Positions 48,170 to 60,666 of a DNA stretch of 64,000 bases are shown piece by piece. The notes beneath the pieces were generated by a model, which searched no databases, was not told where the DNA came from, and was given only the letters and a program-made list of their open reading frames with translations. The first letter of the stretch is position 1. Every line of letters starts with the position of its first letter. Source of the DNA: Hermatobates lingyangjiaoensis (Eukaryota > Arthropoda > Insecta > Hemiptera > Hermatobatidae); contig JAPFBL010001617.1 in the NCBI GenBank assembly GCA_026182355.1, forward strand, positions 3,507,001 to 3,571,000. Direction: 5' to 3'. Made by a program: the position numbers and the translations under genes.

Positions 48170-48713
48170 ATCGAGGTTTGGTCCAACGTCAGACAGTAAA
48201 ACACCTTTAAGCCAACGTTTCATCTATATTTGTAGACATCTTTAGGGCTAAATCAATACAGATATTAATTATAGTAACATGAAAACAAAATATAAGTAAT
48301 ATTATTTATATATCATTAGTTGTGCAATCCGTAATTGTGTGGTATTTACTCATTCTGAGGTAAAATGGATAAATAACCAACAAAAGTCTCCACACAAATG
48401 AAGTTTTATTCAACGCGTTTCGAACACTTTGTGTGCATCACAATAATTTGTATTATAGTGTCTTCCTGATGATGAACACAAAGTGTTCGAAACACGTTGA
48501 ATAAAACTTCATTTGTGTGGAGACTTTTGTTGGTTTATCCATTTTACCTCAGAATGAATATTATTTATATTCACTTTGTACTTTTTTTATGTTAAAGTAA
48601 TTAATTTCTGTATTGATGTAGCTCTGGAGATGTCTACAAATAAAGACGAAACGTTGGCTTAAAGGTTTTTTACTGTTTGACGCTGGATCAAACCTACAAC
48701 ACCTTTAGATAAA
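48170..48713. repeat. 544-bp palindrome with paired hammerhead-like motifs
   Basis: The two halves (about 48170-48440 and 48455-48713) are imperfect reverse complements centred near 48449. The right half on the plus strand carries, in order, CTGATGATGAACACAAAGTG then TTCGAAACACGTTG (48466-48500; GAACAC-AAA-GTGTTC stem before GAAA), and CTGGAGATGTCTACAAATAA then AGACGAAACGTTGG (48624-48655; GTCT/AGAC stem). The left half carries the same two on the minus strand. Penelope-like elements are known for terminal repeats that can be inverted and carry minimal hammerhead ribozymes, which is the best reading. Confidence 0.75.
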
Positions 48714-48754
48714 GAATATAATATGCTCGTGATAAGAAATCATTGAATTATATA

Positions 48755-48938
48755 TATATTTGATCACACTCTTTCTCGATTCTTGTTCTTGTCACTTCTC
48801 TAGTTAACTTTTCCAGCTTTCTAATAAAGTGTTTAAAATTTTAAAACTTATTAAGGCGTTTTAAATTTGTCTACCTTATTACAAAGCTATAAAAAAGTGA
48901 CAAGAACAAGGATCCATAAAGAGTTTAATCAAATATTT
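48755..48938. repeat. Second palindromic unit, adjacent
   Basis: The left arm (48755-48800) contains TCTTGTTCTTGTCACTT. The right arm (48893-48938) contains AAGTGACAAGAACAAGGATC, with imperfect complementarity over about 46 bases. It is followed by AAAGTCTGCTCCCTAAATAT, resembling sequence after the palindrome at 35690-36025. Confidence 0.65.
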
Positions 48939-50272
48939 ATTAAGGAAAGTCTGCTCCCTAAATATATAAATATGTATTTATATATAAATTTAAATGACAC
49001 TAACAAATTTGACTTAAATTATTAAAGTTTATGTCTCAATAATAGTAGTTTTGTTTTTAATGTTTTTTGTTGAATTTTACCAAAAGTACACAAAATAAGT
49101 GATCTACTTCTACTTTTCATAGATTATCTTATTATTTTGTTTGGGATATGCATTTACAAAAGGCACCATACGTTCTACTAATACAAGAATTAATTAGAAA
49201 TCACTGACTTAAAAAAAATAGTTTTTACAGGTGTAAATTAGATATAGGATTAAAAGGCAATAAGTTGAAAGAGATTGTCTTATCTAAAGAGAGAGGTCAT
49301 TAACGATAAGTGATGGAATAGCCACTCAATAGAACTGAATTCACATCCTAACTTGTAGTATCACAGTGTAGCTTTTAAACCTACAAACGAAACAATGCTA
49401 TTCCCATACACACATTATAGTGGACAATAATAAATAAATATTTGCAATCTAATTAATTTAAATTAATTTCAATATTAACTTATTTACACTAATACATAAA
49501 ACAGAAAATTTAGTTTTATATGTATCAATATATTGTTATATTATGCACAAAAATATTTATTTTTTTAATAAACATATTCAAATTATAAATTTTCAAATAA
49601 ACTAAATACTTTTATTTGAAGTCTTGTTTTGGTTGCTAGGTACCGGAAGAATAAAACACAGTGCACGGAGATTATTTGTCAAAAGTGAACACGTCCATTG
49701 GTTGGTTAATCAGAACTTCGTCTCTGAGTCACTAGCGATACAGACGACGCATGCAACATTTTTACTTGTAGCGTATAAACAAATAGTAAGCACTCTTTGG
49801 TAGTCATAATGAAACTGAAGTGACGCTTCTGTTTCTCAATTTATTTTATTTTCAGAGTTACATAAAATCATATGTATATCACAGGATATACATTATTTCA
49901 AAAAATATATTAACAGCAAATAACTGAATAATGTCCATGATAATGTATCAATTATTTGCTATCATACTTCCTTCAGGTGTCAAGTACTTCGTTCTAATCC
50001 TAACCATGATTTGAAACTTGAGTGACTTGATTTTCCAATTTACTTGAGTAATTAGCCAATGTCCATGAGAGACAAAACGCTTTTATTTTCCAAATAATTT
50101 AACTACTTTGAATAAAGGGAATATAAAGTTCCATAAAACTCTCGCAGTTGATTATTTTCAAGCAACCTTTTCCATAAACAATTTGTTTTCCCTTTACCTA
50201 AATCTTGGTTGCGTAGGGTTTACTACTAATTTGTGTTACATTTTTGTATCCATTAAGACAGTGAAATGGGAG
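48939..50272. other. AT-rich stretch, no feature recognised
   Basis: No gene or shared repeat was found apart from the phrase at 48947 noted with the preceding palindrome. Confidence 0.5.
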
Positions 50273-50286
50273 TTAATATAAACATT

Positions 50287-50597
50287 GGGGGTCAGGTTGG
50301 CTCAGTGGCAACGTGCTCGCCTCTGGACAGGTAGGTCCGGGTCAATACCCACTCTGCCTTATCTATTTATTCGCGTAGGAATAAATGAGCACGTTGTCCC
50401 TCGGAGAGGGCGTTAAGCAGTCGGTCCAGAGTCTATATGATGTCAGGTATTCAATAAAGATCCCTACTCTAAATACACTTGAGTTAAACAAGATAAAGTA
50501 CTCCCAATGTAGAATCAATCTTCATTGTGTTCTTCAAGAGCCAATGTTCGGCCTCTGTGTATTCCCTTGTGGGACTGCTACTGCAACCTAACCTAAC
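50287..50597 (+). mobile_element. tRNA-derived SINE with perfect target-site duplication (copy 3)
   Basis: The head GGGGGTCAGGTTGGCTCAGT then GGCAACGTGCTCGCC contains a good A box (TGGCTCAGTGGC). GGGTCAATACC near 50339 is a B box missing one base. The core has CCCTCGGAGAGGGCGTTAAG, CAGTCGGTCCAGAGTC, GATGTCAGGTATTC and GATCCCTACTCTAAATACAC. The tail is CAACCTAACCTAAC. The 14-base duplication TTAATATAAACATT flanks it (50273-50286 and 50598-50611). A 68-codon open frame inside is incidental. It is the best-preserved copy in this window. Confidence 0.93.
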
Positions 50598-50611
50598 TTA
50601 ATATAAACATT

Positions 50612-51312
50612 TGCACCGTAAAAAGTTGCCAGATTAGCCAAATGAAAATGTGTAGAAAAATTTCATCATATTACATGATATGATAAAATAGTGCATAATA
50701 ATATAATAGCTGATATGAAAAAGAATTTAACAAATTTTCACGAGATTTATGACAGCAATCATTAATTTTGCTATTTTTAGGACACTGAGATGCTTGAAGT
50801 AAAATTCTGAACAGAACCCAAATATTTAATGTACATTCACCACTTTTCAAACTTCAAAAATAGAAAACATATACTGTTAATTGTTTAAAAAAAAAGAATA
50901 TCTCATATTCTGGAAGAAGAAAAAACAAAAGGGAATATAAGAAAATACCTTAAAAAAATTTGAACACATGTAATAAGCTTTTAATGAATTATATAATTCC
51001 TTCTACCTCAGACGGACGGACATGCCAAACATAGGCTACAGCAAAGTTCTTAGCCAAAATTTGCTGAGACGTAAACTCAAGAGTAAAATAAAAATCCATA
51101 TTGCAATTGAATTTTAAATTAGAAAACTAGGAATTGCAACAACCTGTCCTGTTGACAGTCAGCAGAACTAACATCGCACTAGTTCACAGTGCGCTGCCTA
51201 TACGAGCCCAGTGTGTGAAGTAAAGCTATCAAGTTGTAGCAAAAGTTTTGACTATTATTTCATCATGAGATGATTCATTGTCGTTACATAACTTTACTTT
51301 CATATGCAAAAA
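50612..51312. other. AT-rich stretch, no feature recognised
   Basis: No feature was found. A slightly GC-richer patch at 51150-51220 is unassigned. Confidence 0.5.
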
Positions 51313-51394
51313 AACCAGTTATTAACGAGTAGGAATCGGAGTAAGTTGTATGAAATAACTTGGAGTCGGATGTTCAGTCCCGACTCACTAGCCC
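51313..51394 (+). repeat. Left arm of a widely spaced inverted repeat
   Basis: CCAGTTATTAACGAGTAGGA and CTTGGAGTCGGATGTTCAGT then CCCGACTCAC reappear inverted at 53367-53448. The arms enclose about 2 kb without a recognised transposase. Identity is moderate, with indels. Confidence 0.7.
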
Positions 51395-53366
51395 AATCAT
51401 AATATGAATTTAGTAGTAGCAGAAAAGATAAAAATATCTCTTCTACTATATGTAGAGGAGAAGACTTGATAAGATTTGTTTTGACTGTTATCAGCATTTT
51501 TAAATAATGCTCCCTAACTAACTTAAAGTGCTACATTGTTTGTTTCCACATACTGAAAACGTAAATAGTTTTTAGTCCTTTTAATGGCGGAAGTAGAGTC
51601 ATAAATACTTATGATATATTATAATATATACTAGAAACATAACATGAGTAATCTTATTACAAACCAAATTCAATATTAGAGAACCAGAAGAAGGACCTAA
51701 TAATAGTTGAATTACCTAATGATTTCAGTAGATCAATTAAAAGATAAAACATAACTGATCAGAATTCAATCATGTTACGCAGTAAAAACAAAATAATAGA
51801 CTCACTGAAGGCAACAGTTATAGAAAACTGTTCAATATTTACTACCATTTCCCAAGTGAAATATAACCAAACTTGTTCAAAAAATTAACTTTCTTATCCA
51901 AAGTTCACTTCACTGACTTAGTAGACCAATATAGTTTGAGAAAGACCTCATTGCATATAGTCACAACAAAATGCTTATCTAAACCTTGAGTCGTAACCAT
52001 CCAACTTGAACAGAATATATTCCCACCTTACATAGAAAAACATACTCAAAATGAACAATGGAATTAAAACATTTGATGATTAATGTTGTAAACTCCTTGT
52101 AAAATAGTTTCTTTGTAAATAGTAAAATAGTTTCTTGTAAAATTGTTCACTTCAAAGTGCTGAAGATCATTTAAGAAATAAATCTAATAAGATTATTACT
52201 TTCAAAACTTAAACAAAAAACAGTAGCTTTTTTTTCACCAATTAGAGTACAAAGTTGACTGTATGGACTGAGATTTGTGACTACCAGATTTCAAATATTG
52301 CAAACAAACTTTCTGATTTAATAAATGTAGATGTTCAGCCCGTGTACTTGTTCTGAAGCCCAATTACATACAATGAATTGTATGCTAATTGGACTAGCTG
52401 CACAGTTAGTTGCTGTTTGCCAGCCGAGCAGAACTCATCTTCTTCTTCTTCTCCTGATGACGACGAGGTCCAAATATTGAAGTGAGTTCAATATTTTATT
52501 GAATAATATTGTTCAATATTGAGGTTCAATAACGTGTTCTTTTATTCTAACCGTCAATATTTTGATCAGGGTAGTTCCATTCTTAGACAGGTGGATCAAC
52601 TTGATTTACATACATGTCATTAAGAATATATAAAAGGAAATAAGGATTTTTTTTACCTCACTCTACTAAAATCAATAACTGTAAACAAATAAAAATGATT
52701 TGGGGGTTTTTGACAGATTTTCATGTATAGGTAATTAGAGCTCACTTTTGATACTTTAGTGCTGATGCCTGCATGCGATCCAAATTCTTATGAACACGCC
52801 ACAGGTCACAACTTTTGTTCGACCATAATGAAACGTTTATGTTCTCTCGTCCATTAAATTAATTACTCAGGATTCAACAATTTACTCAAACTTCTAAGTT
52901 AATGTGAAATGTCTCTTTCTCAGAGACGAAATTCATAAAATGTATAGCATTAACGTACTATTATTGTTATAATCTCAAATAACAGATTAATATGATTAGT
53001 AGTAAAACAAATAAGTTTTATCTGCATTGCATAATAGTTTTGAATAAACTACATAATAATAATGGAATAATCTTCAACATGCGTAATCCTGAACGTCCGT
53101 ATCAATACTTGAGCCATTGGAGATTCCATACCTAACTCTCTACTAGAATATTTTAGGGACTTGACCACAAGTACATTACTAGCAACTTATGATATAGAAA
53201 AATCCATTGATGACTCAAATCTTTCATTATATGTCAAATCAAACGTGCATCAACTGGTCTGACAATAAGATTTAATAAGACAATCAAATTATGTTTAGTG
53301 ATTGAAAACTATGGTTCAACTTCATAAATAAAAAGCTAAATCAAACAAATGTTTGTAAAAAACAGG
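51395..53366. other. Interior between the inverted-repeat arms
   Basis: AT-rich, with no coding domain. It holds one Penelope-type terminal motif (52425-52490). If the arms are transposon ends this would be a non-autonomous element of about 2.1 kb. Confidence 0.4.
52425..52490 (+). mobile_element. Penelope-type 3' terminal motif
   Basis: (CTT)n CTCCTGATGACGACGAGGTC then CAAATATTGAAGTGAGTTC. CTGATGA is exact; GAC-GAG-GTC could close, but GAAA has become CAAA. It is closely related to the sites at 35515 and 27940. Confidence 0.5.
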
Positions 53367-53448
53367 ATTGGTGAGTCGGGACTCTGGACATCCGACTCCG
53401 ACTCCGGATATTCCAAAGGACCAACTCTGATTCGTTAATAATAACTGG
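53367..53448 (-). repeat. Right arm of the widely spaced inverted repeat
   Basis: Counterpart of 51313-51394. It contains GGTGAGTCGGGACTCTGGAC, a duplicated GACTCC unit (CCGACTCCGACTCCGG), and CGTTAATAATAACTGGAC. Confidence 0.7.
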
Positions 53449-56400
53449 ACATTTATGTATATACCATTTTCGTGATGTATGTTCCCCATCAACAAAAATG
53501 GTAGTTTCTCAATACTAAGTGAAAAATGAGGCTAATTATAAAGTCATATGTAGCTTTATTACTGTAGCCGTGCCTTTTTTTCATCTTCTTATCAACTTTA
53601 TTGAAAAAAAATATATTAAATAGCTCAATGCTGACAGTTTATAAAATAAAATTATCATACACATTATTGAAGCATAGTCTAGTAATAACACCTAATACAG
53701 TAGAAACAAAAAAGAAAACTCACACGTTCCCTCGCCTCTCTCTTTTTAAAAGTGCTTGTTGCACCATACCTCTATAAACAAAGGAACCATAATGTTCAAA
53801 TATGGTATAGGTATTGTCAAGGTTTTTTTTTTGGTGTAAATTTTGGGAAACGATAACTTTAGTACTCAATATTTGCTGTGGTCACTCTTCTTTAAATTAA
53901 AATGATTTATTGACGTTAAAAACAAGCATTAAGAATAGCGATAGCATTAGCATTAGTAGTAGGAAGGGCACAGGGCTGACAAACAAGACAGAACGTAGAC
54001 AACCAATTGATAACGGAATCGAACCTAAAACCCCTGACCACGCCAACAGTGTTCCGTTTCATTCGTGTCAATTTTTGTTTTGAATGTGACTTTTCTGTAT
54101 AATATAATTCTTACATAGACGAACTATAAGAATTTCATACAGACCCGCTGTTATCTTGTCTGTTTATATAATGCAGCTTACGCAATGACTACTAAGTAAT
54201 TACAATGGTTTATTTAATAGAATCCTTCGAATAATATTGTATAAGTGGAAAACAAACAGAAAGCTCATGCGTTTTTCGACAAATATCCCATTATACTCTT
54301 TTTTCTTTTTTTGTGGTACACCTAAATTCAAGCCAAATGAAATAAACTTTTTTATATTATTTCAGTCAAATTGAGTTCAGTGTCGAACTCTTTCTCAACA
54401 CTGCATTATATGACGGTGAACACACTGATATTTACAGTAGTGATTAAAAGAGAAATTATGCGACTACAATGACCCCCAATAATTTAAGGTACTATTGTAT
54501 TAATATTAATTTTATCCATCCAGTCAATAGCATCAGTATTATTTCCTTCCAATCACTATTCTCCGTTGAAATGGGTGCCAAGACAGCAGTAAAACTGCAA
54601 ACCATACTTCACTTATTATGACACGGTTGTCGTAGCAAAATAACAGGCAAACAGTTGAAATTGCATTATAAATACTGAACAAAAATTAAATAAACTTCAA
54701 CTGATTTCACATTAAATTAGTTTATTTAAACAATTCATTATAACTGTAAATCGCTAATCAAAAAGTTTAAAAAAACCGAAGTGATTACTGATAAAAGAAC
54801 CACCAGAAGTCATAAACTGAGTAGAAAAAAACTTTTCCAAATACAACAACTAAGGAGTCCTTGGAAAATCGGGCTTTGACATGAAGTGTAGGGTGCATAA
54901 AAACAAACCTCAAGCTTATTCATGGCACTGAGCAACTGTTTTACGTGTGATTTTATTTTTTTTAATAAATGTTATATAACATTCAACATACATAATAAAT
55001 TATTTTGTTGTTTCTTCCTTTATACCAACATATTTATGATGTTTCCTTAAGTTAATGCCAGTAGGCATACCTCTATATCAAAATTATTCTTGTAAAAAAA
55101 TTGAACGGGAGAGAAGCTGAAGCACCGGTTAGAGCACTCACCAGTGCCTTGTGTTCACTCTGTACTGTGAAGGAAAGCACCGGCTGCCTCGCACAGCTTT
55201 GACTGAAGTAACGTTTTCAGCATGTCTTGTTGGCTTTAAAAGCCTGTCTAAATCCTACTAAATGTCGTCTTTTTAACCAACTATCCAAGATCTTTTTTCA
55301 AATTGTTTTATCATTTCAAAAATTAGTCTTCAAAATCATAAAAATTATCCTATTCAAGGAGAAAATTATTGTTTTCATTCAAACTGAAGCTATTAGAATA
55401 AATTTTATAATGAATACAATGAATGTATAAAACTTGGATGTGAACTATCAGTAAGTATTAAATAAATTACTTTTTAGGCCTCCGTTTCGTTTTACACAAT
55501 GCGGTCAACATTTTTCTAAAACAGTACTCCTAATAGTTAGCAGTTCTTTGCTAATATCGGAATATTTAATATTGGTATTCAACACTGTGATATTCACCGC
55601 GACCCAAATGACAATGCAATATCATTAAATACACATCAGTATATTTGATTTATTTATGTTAGTTGGAATCAATGACCAACAGCTTACCAGTTGTATACAA
55701 TGTAAGAATAAAAGACTTGAAAACTCACTTCCTGATGCTACATTCAGTTACACTAAATCATCGTCAAAAGAATGAAAAATAAAATTTTATTTTGCAACTA
55801 TTATGCAACTTTAATAAATTGAAAAAAACTATACATGTTGGTAATAATTATTAAAAAGAATGTCCGGTAAGCTGGTGTCAGTCAAAGATGTCATTTTAAC
55901 GATGACCAGCATTCTATTTCGTATTATTAATTATTTAAATTCAAACAGCAATAATATATATATTTAACTCGCAAATTGAAATATAAAATTTTTATATACA
56001 TAAAAGTTAAACCGTGTGTTAAGCACGTTCATTGGCTACTTATCAACTTAATAATCTTTAATTATATGTTGAAATGATAAATTATTTAAATCTAAGAAAG
56101 AGTGGGAAAAAATCAATTCTTCATAGACAAGTATGCTTACTCCTTGTTAATCTATTCCAGCCTTCAACTTACTATCTTTGCAATCAACCTAAGCAATAAA
56201 TAGGGCAATCAGCATATAGTAGAAGACGCTACTTTTAGAAGTTCATAACCACCATGTTTACAATCACTTAACTTATATCAGTTAGCATTCTATACAGTAA
56301 TGGTACGAATTTATGTAAGCCAAAATAAAAGGTGGTAAACTTAATCACGAAGAACACTACACAATCTTATTTAATTCCTGATCTGAATTTAAATAAAGCA

Positions 56401-56519
56401 AACTGAGAGGGCTATCGGGTGGTACATTTAAACATGAATCATAGATTTCGATATTAAAATAAGCATTTAAAAGAATAACTAAAACTTGTAAATCGCCTAA
56501 GCAAGAATTAGGCAAGGGG
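53449..56519. other. Unassigned stretch, probable intron
   Basis: AT-rich. A patch at 55110-55210 is GC-richer and contains GCACCGGTTAGAGCACTC, reminiscent of a tRNA A-box region, but no B box or fold was found. No exon was recognised on either strand. Confidence 0.4.
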
Positions 56520-56580
56520 GTATGGAGGGGCAGGATCGATGAGGCACTAAATGCACCGATTAACTGAGGAGGAACAGGCT

Positions 56581-56586
56581 GCTCAC
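56581..56586 (-). other. Splice donor of the AUTS2-like exon
   Basis: On the minus strand the exon ends ...GAG and continues GTGAGC, a near-consensus 5' splice site. The break is in phase 0 after residue 72. The conserved coding similarity ends here, and the frame continues only nine more codons to a stop. Confidence 0.8.
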
Positions 56587-56802
56587 CTCAATGTCCTCGT
56601 AGCTCTTGAAGGATATGATGGCAAAACCGTCTATGATGTCCTCCTCATATAAAGGTTCGACGCCTTTTTTTTTTCGATGGCGTGGTGGATGTCGTGCCTG
56701 AGGGTCCGCTGGTGAATCTTCATCCTCTTCTTTCGTGCACGTCCTACGACGCTCCATTAGCCGTTGGGCCCTTTCCCTCCTCCTCCTCGACCTACCTTCC
56801 AT
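56587..56802 (-). CDS. First coding exon of an AUTS2/FBRSL1-like (tay) gene
   Basis: The exon encodes 72 residues beginning MEGRSRRRRERAQRLMERRR, then an acidic KEEDEDS stretch, a basic RHRKKKG stretch and the terminal EEDIIDGFAIISFKSYEDIE (residues 53-72). EEDIIDGFAxxSFxxxExLE at the end of a short Arg-rich N-terminus is the hallmark of vertebrate AUTS2 and FBRSL1 and of insect tay. AUTS2 is a nuclear protein associated with a non-canonical Polycomb complex and neuronal development. I chose the ATG at 56802 because it is in strong context (AACATGG) and gives the family-like basic N-terminus. An in-frame upstream ATG at 56958 would add 52 unrelated residues. Nine A's encode KKK, a possible slippage site. 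Remaining exons lie downstream on the minus strand, probably beyond this window. Confidence 0.85.
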
Positions 56803-56960
56803 GTTAGGGTGACCGATCCCACTTCCCCACAACAGCACACCACATGGCACTCCCGATAAGTCGTCACGACACAAGGCGCACACCAACCACCCTTCCAACG
56901 GGACGGCTCGACCCCGACTGGCTGTTGGCGTGCTCAATGCTGCCAACCTACTCACCACCA
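56803..56960 (-). promoter_or_regulatory. GC/CpG-rich 5' region of the AUTS2-like gene
   Basis: Together with the exon this is the most GC- and CpG-rich patch in the window (for example GTGTCGTGACGACTTATCGG on the minus strand). It is probably 5' untranslated region and proximal promoter. No TATA box or initiator was defined. The frame stays open upstream to 56958, so an N-terminal extension cannot be excluded. Confidence 0.5.
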
Positions 56961-57764
56961 GTCAATACTTACTCCCTTCTCAATACTATACCTGAAACAT
57001 TTTACAACTCGTTTAACTATATTAATCATGAAACTGCTTTAATAATGATTGATATATGCTTTTATTGTAATTAATAAAAATCAATTTTTAACCATTATTC
57101 TTATCCATTATTATCTCACACAATTTAAGCTAACATAATTCAGTAGAGTTTACGATGTCATTCCTACCTTCAACATTAAATTTTAGTTGCCAATAACATT
57201 ACTCAATTATTTGAATATTTATGAAGAAAGTTTAACATGTGTAATTATGTATTTACTTCGTTACAAGGAAACAGCTACATTTATGATGTTATTATGTCCA
57301 ATATTCTTTCAAATTTCCACTTAAATTATCTAAAATAAAATAAGACTTTTTGAATACTTTTAAATGACTTTAACACGAATATACGAGCACTGAACGCAGG
57401 CGGTGTTATAGAGTAACTGATTAAGAATTCGTACAAATATATCATTCAAGTACTTGCTTTATTGACCTACTTACTCCCTGCTACAAATACATCTCATTTA
57501 GATTATGTTATCTCAATTTTTTCTCATGATTTAAAATTCACCTTTTCAGGAAATTCAGGAAACTAAAGTTGTTAACGCTGTTTGCCGATAAATAAGAAGC
57601 CCATATAGAATGCTACGATACCAAACCACAAAATGACTTAGGAATTCAATATATTCTGTCACAAGTATCAAACTATGACAATTATTTAAAAAGTTTAAAT
57701 CAACTTCCCTTTTAAAATGAGAGAGAGTTGTATGCAACTTAAATACAAAATTCTAAATTTTTAA
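56961..57764. other. AT-rich stretch upstream of the AUTS2-like gene
   Basis: No feature was recognised. Confidence 0.5.
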
Positions 57765-57845
57765 AACACTACGTGTTCGAAACGCGTTGTTTATACCATT
57801 AAATTTTTATATGTGGAGACCATTTCATTAGCTTTTTACCCTGCA
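57765..57845 (+). mobile_element. Single arm related to the 48170 palindrome
   Basis: AACACTACGTGTTCGAAACG then CGTTGTTTATACC and ATATGTGGAGACCATTTCAT align with 48472-48550. The GTGTTCGAAAC half of the hammerhead-like core is kept and the CTGATGA half is lost. No inverted partner was found nearby. Confidence 0.55.
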
Positions 57846-60666
57846 ATTAAATACAAAAGTAGTTAGACAGTTCTAATTGCACGTTAGGTGTATTTGTAGA
57901 CAATTGAAGTAATTATTTTCCTCTGCCTGGCAAGCAAGGAAAAATGAGGATATATATTTTTGTATATATGTTCTAGGTCCATAAGGAAAGCAATACTTCT
58001 GAGTTCTTAAAGGATAATGATTCGAACGATACATTGATCTAAAAGGTTTTTTTTTCATCTTCGCCAATATAATCAGTAGCTGATGTTTTCTTATGTCTCT
58101 CTTAATGTATCTGTAATAAGAAAATATTAAATGTCGCAAATAAAATCCTCAACCTCCACTTTTCGAAAAGAAAATAGTAGACGGAGACTTGACTGAGCAG
58201 GCAGCTAAGTTTGTACTTGAATTAGTTATCTTCTGTTTGAGTATAAGTGTATAAGGCGCCAGGGGGGAGTAGCCTCAACCTTACCTGGGTAGTATGACCC
58301 AGGAGAGGTCAACTGCTATGCACAACGTGCTCTTCTTTCTTTTTATTAAAGGAAATGTTTATTTAACGTTTCAAATAGAATGGATCTAAATAGTTATGCA
58401 ATTCAATTACTACTCATAGTAACAAGCTTACTCCTCTTGAGAACATTTTCCTAAAAAATTGTGAGATAAAAAAAATTGTTTGCCCATTTCTGTATTCACG
58501 ACCTCAATTTGAGGTGCTAAGATTAAATTCCCTCTAAGAGGACGTTCCTTACCCAGAAAATTGGGTACACTTTTTGGGCTATACATCAATCAATAGCCTA
58601 GCAGTTTTTCAAGCAGTAATAATTACCTTTGTTATATTTCATATTGTCATATATATTTCATTTCTTTGCGTGTTTATCTAAATTCTACACAATGGTTACC
58701 TGAAAATGAACTATATGACTTTAATCGATTATCATTTTTTTTTTAACACCTAAACACAGCCAGGGTCACATTAAACATTCGATATGCAAATAAATACTGC
58801 CTGAAACCTATTTCGTAGTGTTTGATTCATTACAGAATACACATACAGTACAAACATAGAAGCACAAGTCTCTAATCACTTCACACTGTCTATCTGAGTC
58901 TCTTTCACTCTCTCTAACACACATACACATGCTCATACCGCAACCACACATATACCACACATATACATAGATACACGCACACGAGACACACAAAAAAACA
59001 AATCTCCACAGTCTAAACCTGCACCAACAAATTTTTCTTCTCGATTGTTGAATTTTTAGCTTATTATCCGATATGTAAACGGTCTCCTGTTTATTTATTA
59101 AAAATTCAGTAATTATCATCCAGTAGATCAAATCAAAAAAGCGATCTATCTTTAAAGTAATAGAGTACAAAAAATTAAATTATATAAGTAAAAAAATAAA
59201 TATGTAGTTTTAACAAAATTGAACAAGATTCTGGCAATTGTAAACAAATTAAAAATTAAAAAAAAAATGTTTGAATCCATTTTATTTAGCGATATGCAAA
59301 AAATTACAAGTTTTGAAGATGTATTACGTCGATTGCGATAAAATTTAATACTGCAAAGGAACCATAAAAAAATCTAAAAAGGTTTCAAGTTTGTTTCAAT
59401 TGATCGTATTACCGAACTTACTGAATATCGTTTAATACAACTTGAATTGAGATGAAGAAAATAATATATGTAATTTCAACACAATAAAAAATGTTAGTTA
59501 TCAACACAATCTTAAACAAATAGATGATTAATTATTTCTAGTTATATCCGTTATTGACTGATTTATACATTATAATAAATTTCAACTTGACACTATCATA
59601 AATCTTCCCTGCAATGTATTGGTTCAAAATATATAACACATAGTATGGTTACATTTCATACCATATTCATAATATAGCTAATTACAACTTAACAGTGTAC
59701 ACATGATACATGTTTATAATTATTCTTAAATAATTTAACTAAGCTGGTAGATCTAGTAAAAACCGATCGAATGTCCCTGTCAAAAGAAAATTGTCTTTTG
59801 GTGTCATGGAATACACCAAACGAATTGTCGTGTTTGCATACATTTTGTCGTGTTAAAAATACACTTTAGTATTTTTCAACATTTTAAACTTTTATCCACC
59901 AAATTATCCACTCAGTGAAATCAATCATGATTTTTTAAAAATATTTATTCTTATACAAATCTGTTTGTCTCGAGTCTGGTAAAAAATGTCTAAGTCATTT
60001 AAATATACCTAACAAGTTTAGCATTTTCCAGTGATTTAAAATTCTTGAAATTTTTAAAATAACAAAGTAATTTTAAGTGCTTGCTCTGTGCCAAATGTTA
60101 AGATTCAATTATTAGTATTTCAAAGAAGAGAAAATTATTTGTAAATTCCTAAATGGTACTATAATTCACGTCTTCAATAATGCAATTTCAACTGAAAAAA
60201 AATAGTTTATTTTTCTATAAGAAGATATTTTTGTGTTCAATTTCATTATGATTCATTAAACTATGTGGCCAGAATATAACTAACAAGTTAACCAGATTCA
60301 AACTTAAGTTAAAATTTTTATATGTGTACCATTGCCATGAAAATTTATGATTTTTTTTTTTTTAGTTAATACTAATATCATATTTATATCAATTACTAAA
60401 TTTGAATTCTCCAGAGTTGATAGCTTAAGAAAGAAAAAAGATATTTAAAATCACATAATGGGCAATAAAGTGGATTTCCCATGGCACCAATATTGACCAA
60501 ACGGGAGGAAGCTCATCTTCACAATGAAGGCTGTTCTTTAGAGCTTTCCTTTTTGTGTATGTAGATCAGAACTTTTATAAATTAAGTTATTGTCACACAG
60601 TAGGGTTCAATGTTATGTTGTGGCTTCATGGTTTTACAATAAAAGTGTATATGACTATAATATTTA
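57846..60666. other. AT-rich stretch with minor repeats
   Basis: CCTGGGTAGTATGACCCAGG (about 58284) is a small perfect hairpin inside a GC-richer patch (58255-58330). An imperfect CA-type microsatellite lies at about 58915-58995. No gene was recognised; a 120-codon minus-strand frame (58808-59170) is partly created by the CA repeat. Confidence 0.5.

Noticed and set aside
50287..50597. tRNA gene
   Set aside because: A and B box-like sequences are present, but the sequence continues into a SINE core and tail and is flanked by target duplications. It is a SINE, not a tRNA gene.
55110..55210. tRNA-like segment with CGGTTAGAGCACTC
   Set aside because: No B box, acceptor stem or cloverleaf could be drawn.
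56803..56958. Upstream in-frame ATG at 56958 as the start of the AUTS2-like protein
   Set aside because: The extra 52 residues do not look like the family N-terminus, while the ATG at 56802 has a strong context and gives the expected Arg-rich start. Kept only as an alternative.
56844..57074. 76-codon plus-strand open frame
   Set aside because: It is antisense to the GC-rich 5' region of the AUTS2-like exon and has no recognised similarity.
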